This document shows positions 63,486 to 64,000 of a stretch of DNA of 64,000 nucleotides, in pieces. Both the position numbers and the translations under genes were made by a program. The stretch covers positions 643,392 through 707,391 of the forward strand of contig NZNS01000010.1 in assembly GCA_002694985.1 (NCBI GenBank), given 5' to 3'. Below the pieces are notes generated by a model, which searched no databases, was not told where the DNA came from, and worked only from the letters and a program-made list of their open reading frames with translations. The stretch is from Parvibaculum sp. Its GTDB lineage: Bacteria; Pseudomonadota; Alphaproteobacteria; Parvibaculales; Parvibaculaceae. The stretch's first letter is position 1. Every line of letters starts with the position of its first letter.

Positions 63486-64000
63486 ATGCGCCTTCACCTT
63501 GCGGCTGCCTTGCTGGCCGGCCTGACGATCATCGGCGGCACCGGGGCGGCAAGGGCCCAGAGCTTCGCGGGCGGGGACCGGGAGTTTATTACCCTCCAGA
63601 CCGAAAACGATCTTTTTGCCAATGTCACGAATACGGACCGGCATTACACCAACGGGCTTCAGGCGGCCTGGCTTTCGAGGCCGCAGACGGACCTGCCGGA
63701 ATGGCTGATGGATTTTTCCTCGCCGCCCGTCTATTCGCTGCTCTTCCCGACCGGCAATTTCGACAAGAAGAGCCATCGCATCGGCGTTGCGCTCGGCCAG
63801 GCTATCTTCACCCCCGACAATACGCAGACAACCGCCTATCAGCCGAACGACCGGCCCTATGCGGCGTGGCTGCACATGACCTTTTCGCTGCAAAGCGTAC
63901 GCGCGAGCAGCGTCACGGGCGAGGCGTGGCAGGATCAGTGGAAGCTCGATGTCGGCGTGGTAGGCCCGGCGGCGCAAGGCGAGTTCGTGCAGAACAACTG
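63486..64000 (+). CDS. LpxR-family lipid A deacylase-like outer-membrane protein (N-terminal part)
   Basis: A plus-strand frame starts at ATG 63486 and remains open to the window edge (171 codons). It has a signal peptide (about residues 1-23, ending ARAQ). The early beta-barrel sequence includes LQTENDLFANVTNTDRHYTNG (about residues 33-53), the LpxR/DUF2219 signature; Asn and Asp of the EN(D)xxx-TDRHYTNG motif are the catalytic-site residues in LpxR. LpxR removes 3'-acyloxyacyl chains from lipid A at the cell surface. An AAGGA site lies about 11 nt upstream. The C-terminal barrel is beyond the window. Confidence 0.75.
   Translation, partial: MRLHLAAALLAGLTIIGGTGAARAQSFAGGDREFITLQTENDLFANVTNTDRHYTNGLQAAWLSRPQTDLPEWLMDFSSPPVYSLLFPTGNFDKKSHRIGVALGQAIFTPDNTQTTAYQPNDRPYAAWLHMTFSLQSVRASSVTGEAWQDQWKLDVGVVGPAAQGEFVQNN

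Overview
The window is one contiguous piece of a GC-rich alphaproteobacterial chromosome. Gene content and order fit the Hyphomicrobiales/Rhizobiales and resemble Parvibaculum-type organisms (an inference from gene order, not a database match). The indicators are DUF6101, DUF4170 and DUF2093 genes, an alphaproteobacterial-type histidyl-tRNA synthetase with hisZ and hisG, a DUF374-waaA-lpxK lipid A block next to pmbA and a cysQ-like gene, an ScfR/RamB-type regulator facing aceB-aceA, and several lipid or hydrocarbon catabolism enzymes. No tRNA, rRNA, insertion sequence, prophage or CRISPR array was recognised. Protein genes cover nearly everything.

Layout. 1-4.5 kb: RNA modification genes (tadA partial, rluB type, rsmD), a HAD-IIA phosphatase, ribF and a probable electron-transfer-flavoprotein lysine methyltransferase. 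4.6-8.9 kb: a crotonase-family enzyme, a decayed DJ-1/PfpI gene end, DUF6101, ubiD, a lower-GC membrane gene and arfB. 8.9-11.2 kb: YceI with cytochrome b561, a macrodomain protein and a MAPEG protein. 11.2-20.4 kb: pmbA, a CysQ-like phosphatase, DUF4170, TspO, then an envelope block of MsbA-like ABC exporter, DUF374 acyltransferase, waaA, lpxK and lpxL. 20.3-26 kb: M23 peptidase, DUF2093, xseA, purD, a phosphotransferase and a GNAT protein. 26-31 kb: phosphofructokinase, D-threonine-aldolase-like enzyme, TetR regulator, aat and a membrane protein. 31.2-38.3 kb: groES-groEL with promoter and CIRCE, a glyA remnant, a TauE-type exporter and hisG-hisZ-hisS. 38.5-43 kb: a degenerate sensor kinase with a CtrA-like site, then a cyanide-insensitive-type bd oxidase operon with a hidden small third subunit. 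42.9-47.6 kb: an ScfR/RamB-type regulator divergent from malate synthase and isocitrate lyase. 47.6-54.3 kb: a flavin monooxygenase, RraA-like protein, speD-speE, a gene behind a Fur-like site and a nitronate monooxygenase. 54.4-64 kb: a histone-H1-like protein, two alpha/beta hydrolases, an amidohydrolase, an LLM-class monooxygenase, a Bcr/CflA exporter, an acyl-CoA synthetase and the start of an LpxR-like lipid A deacylase.

How the genes fit together. The physiology suggested is an aerobic heterotroph living on fatty acids and related oxidised hydrocarbons. It has a glyoxylate shunt with its own regulator, acyl-CoA activating enzymes, flavin monooxygenases and a low-oxygen or cyanide-resistant terminal oxidase. 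The envelope genes supply Kdo and lipid A assembly and export.

Most notable non-coding signal: two intergenic copies (27533-27614 on the minus strand and 47597-47688 on the plus strand) of the same module. Each has a GGGGATAAA block, then three 11-bp direct repeats resembling tandem PhoB half-sites, then a GC-rich hairpin. The second copy lies between two convergent genes, after a terminator, and may drive an unannotated small RNA. Other candidate regulatory sites are given as separate entries.
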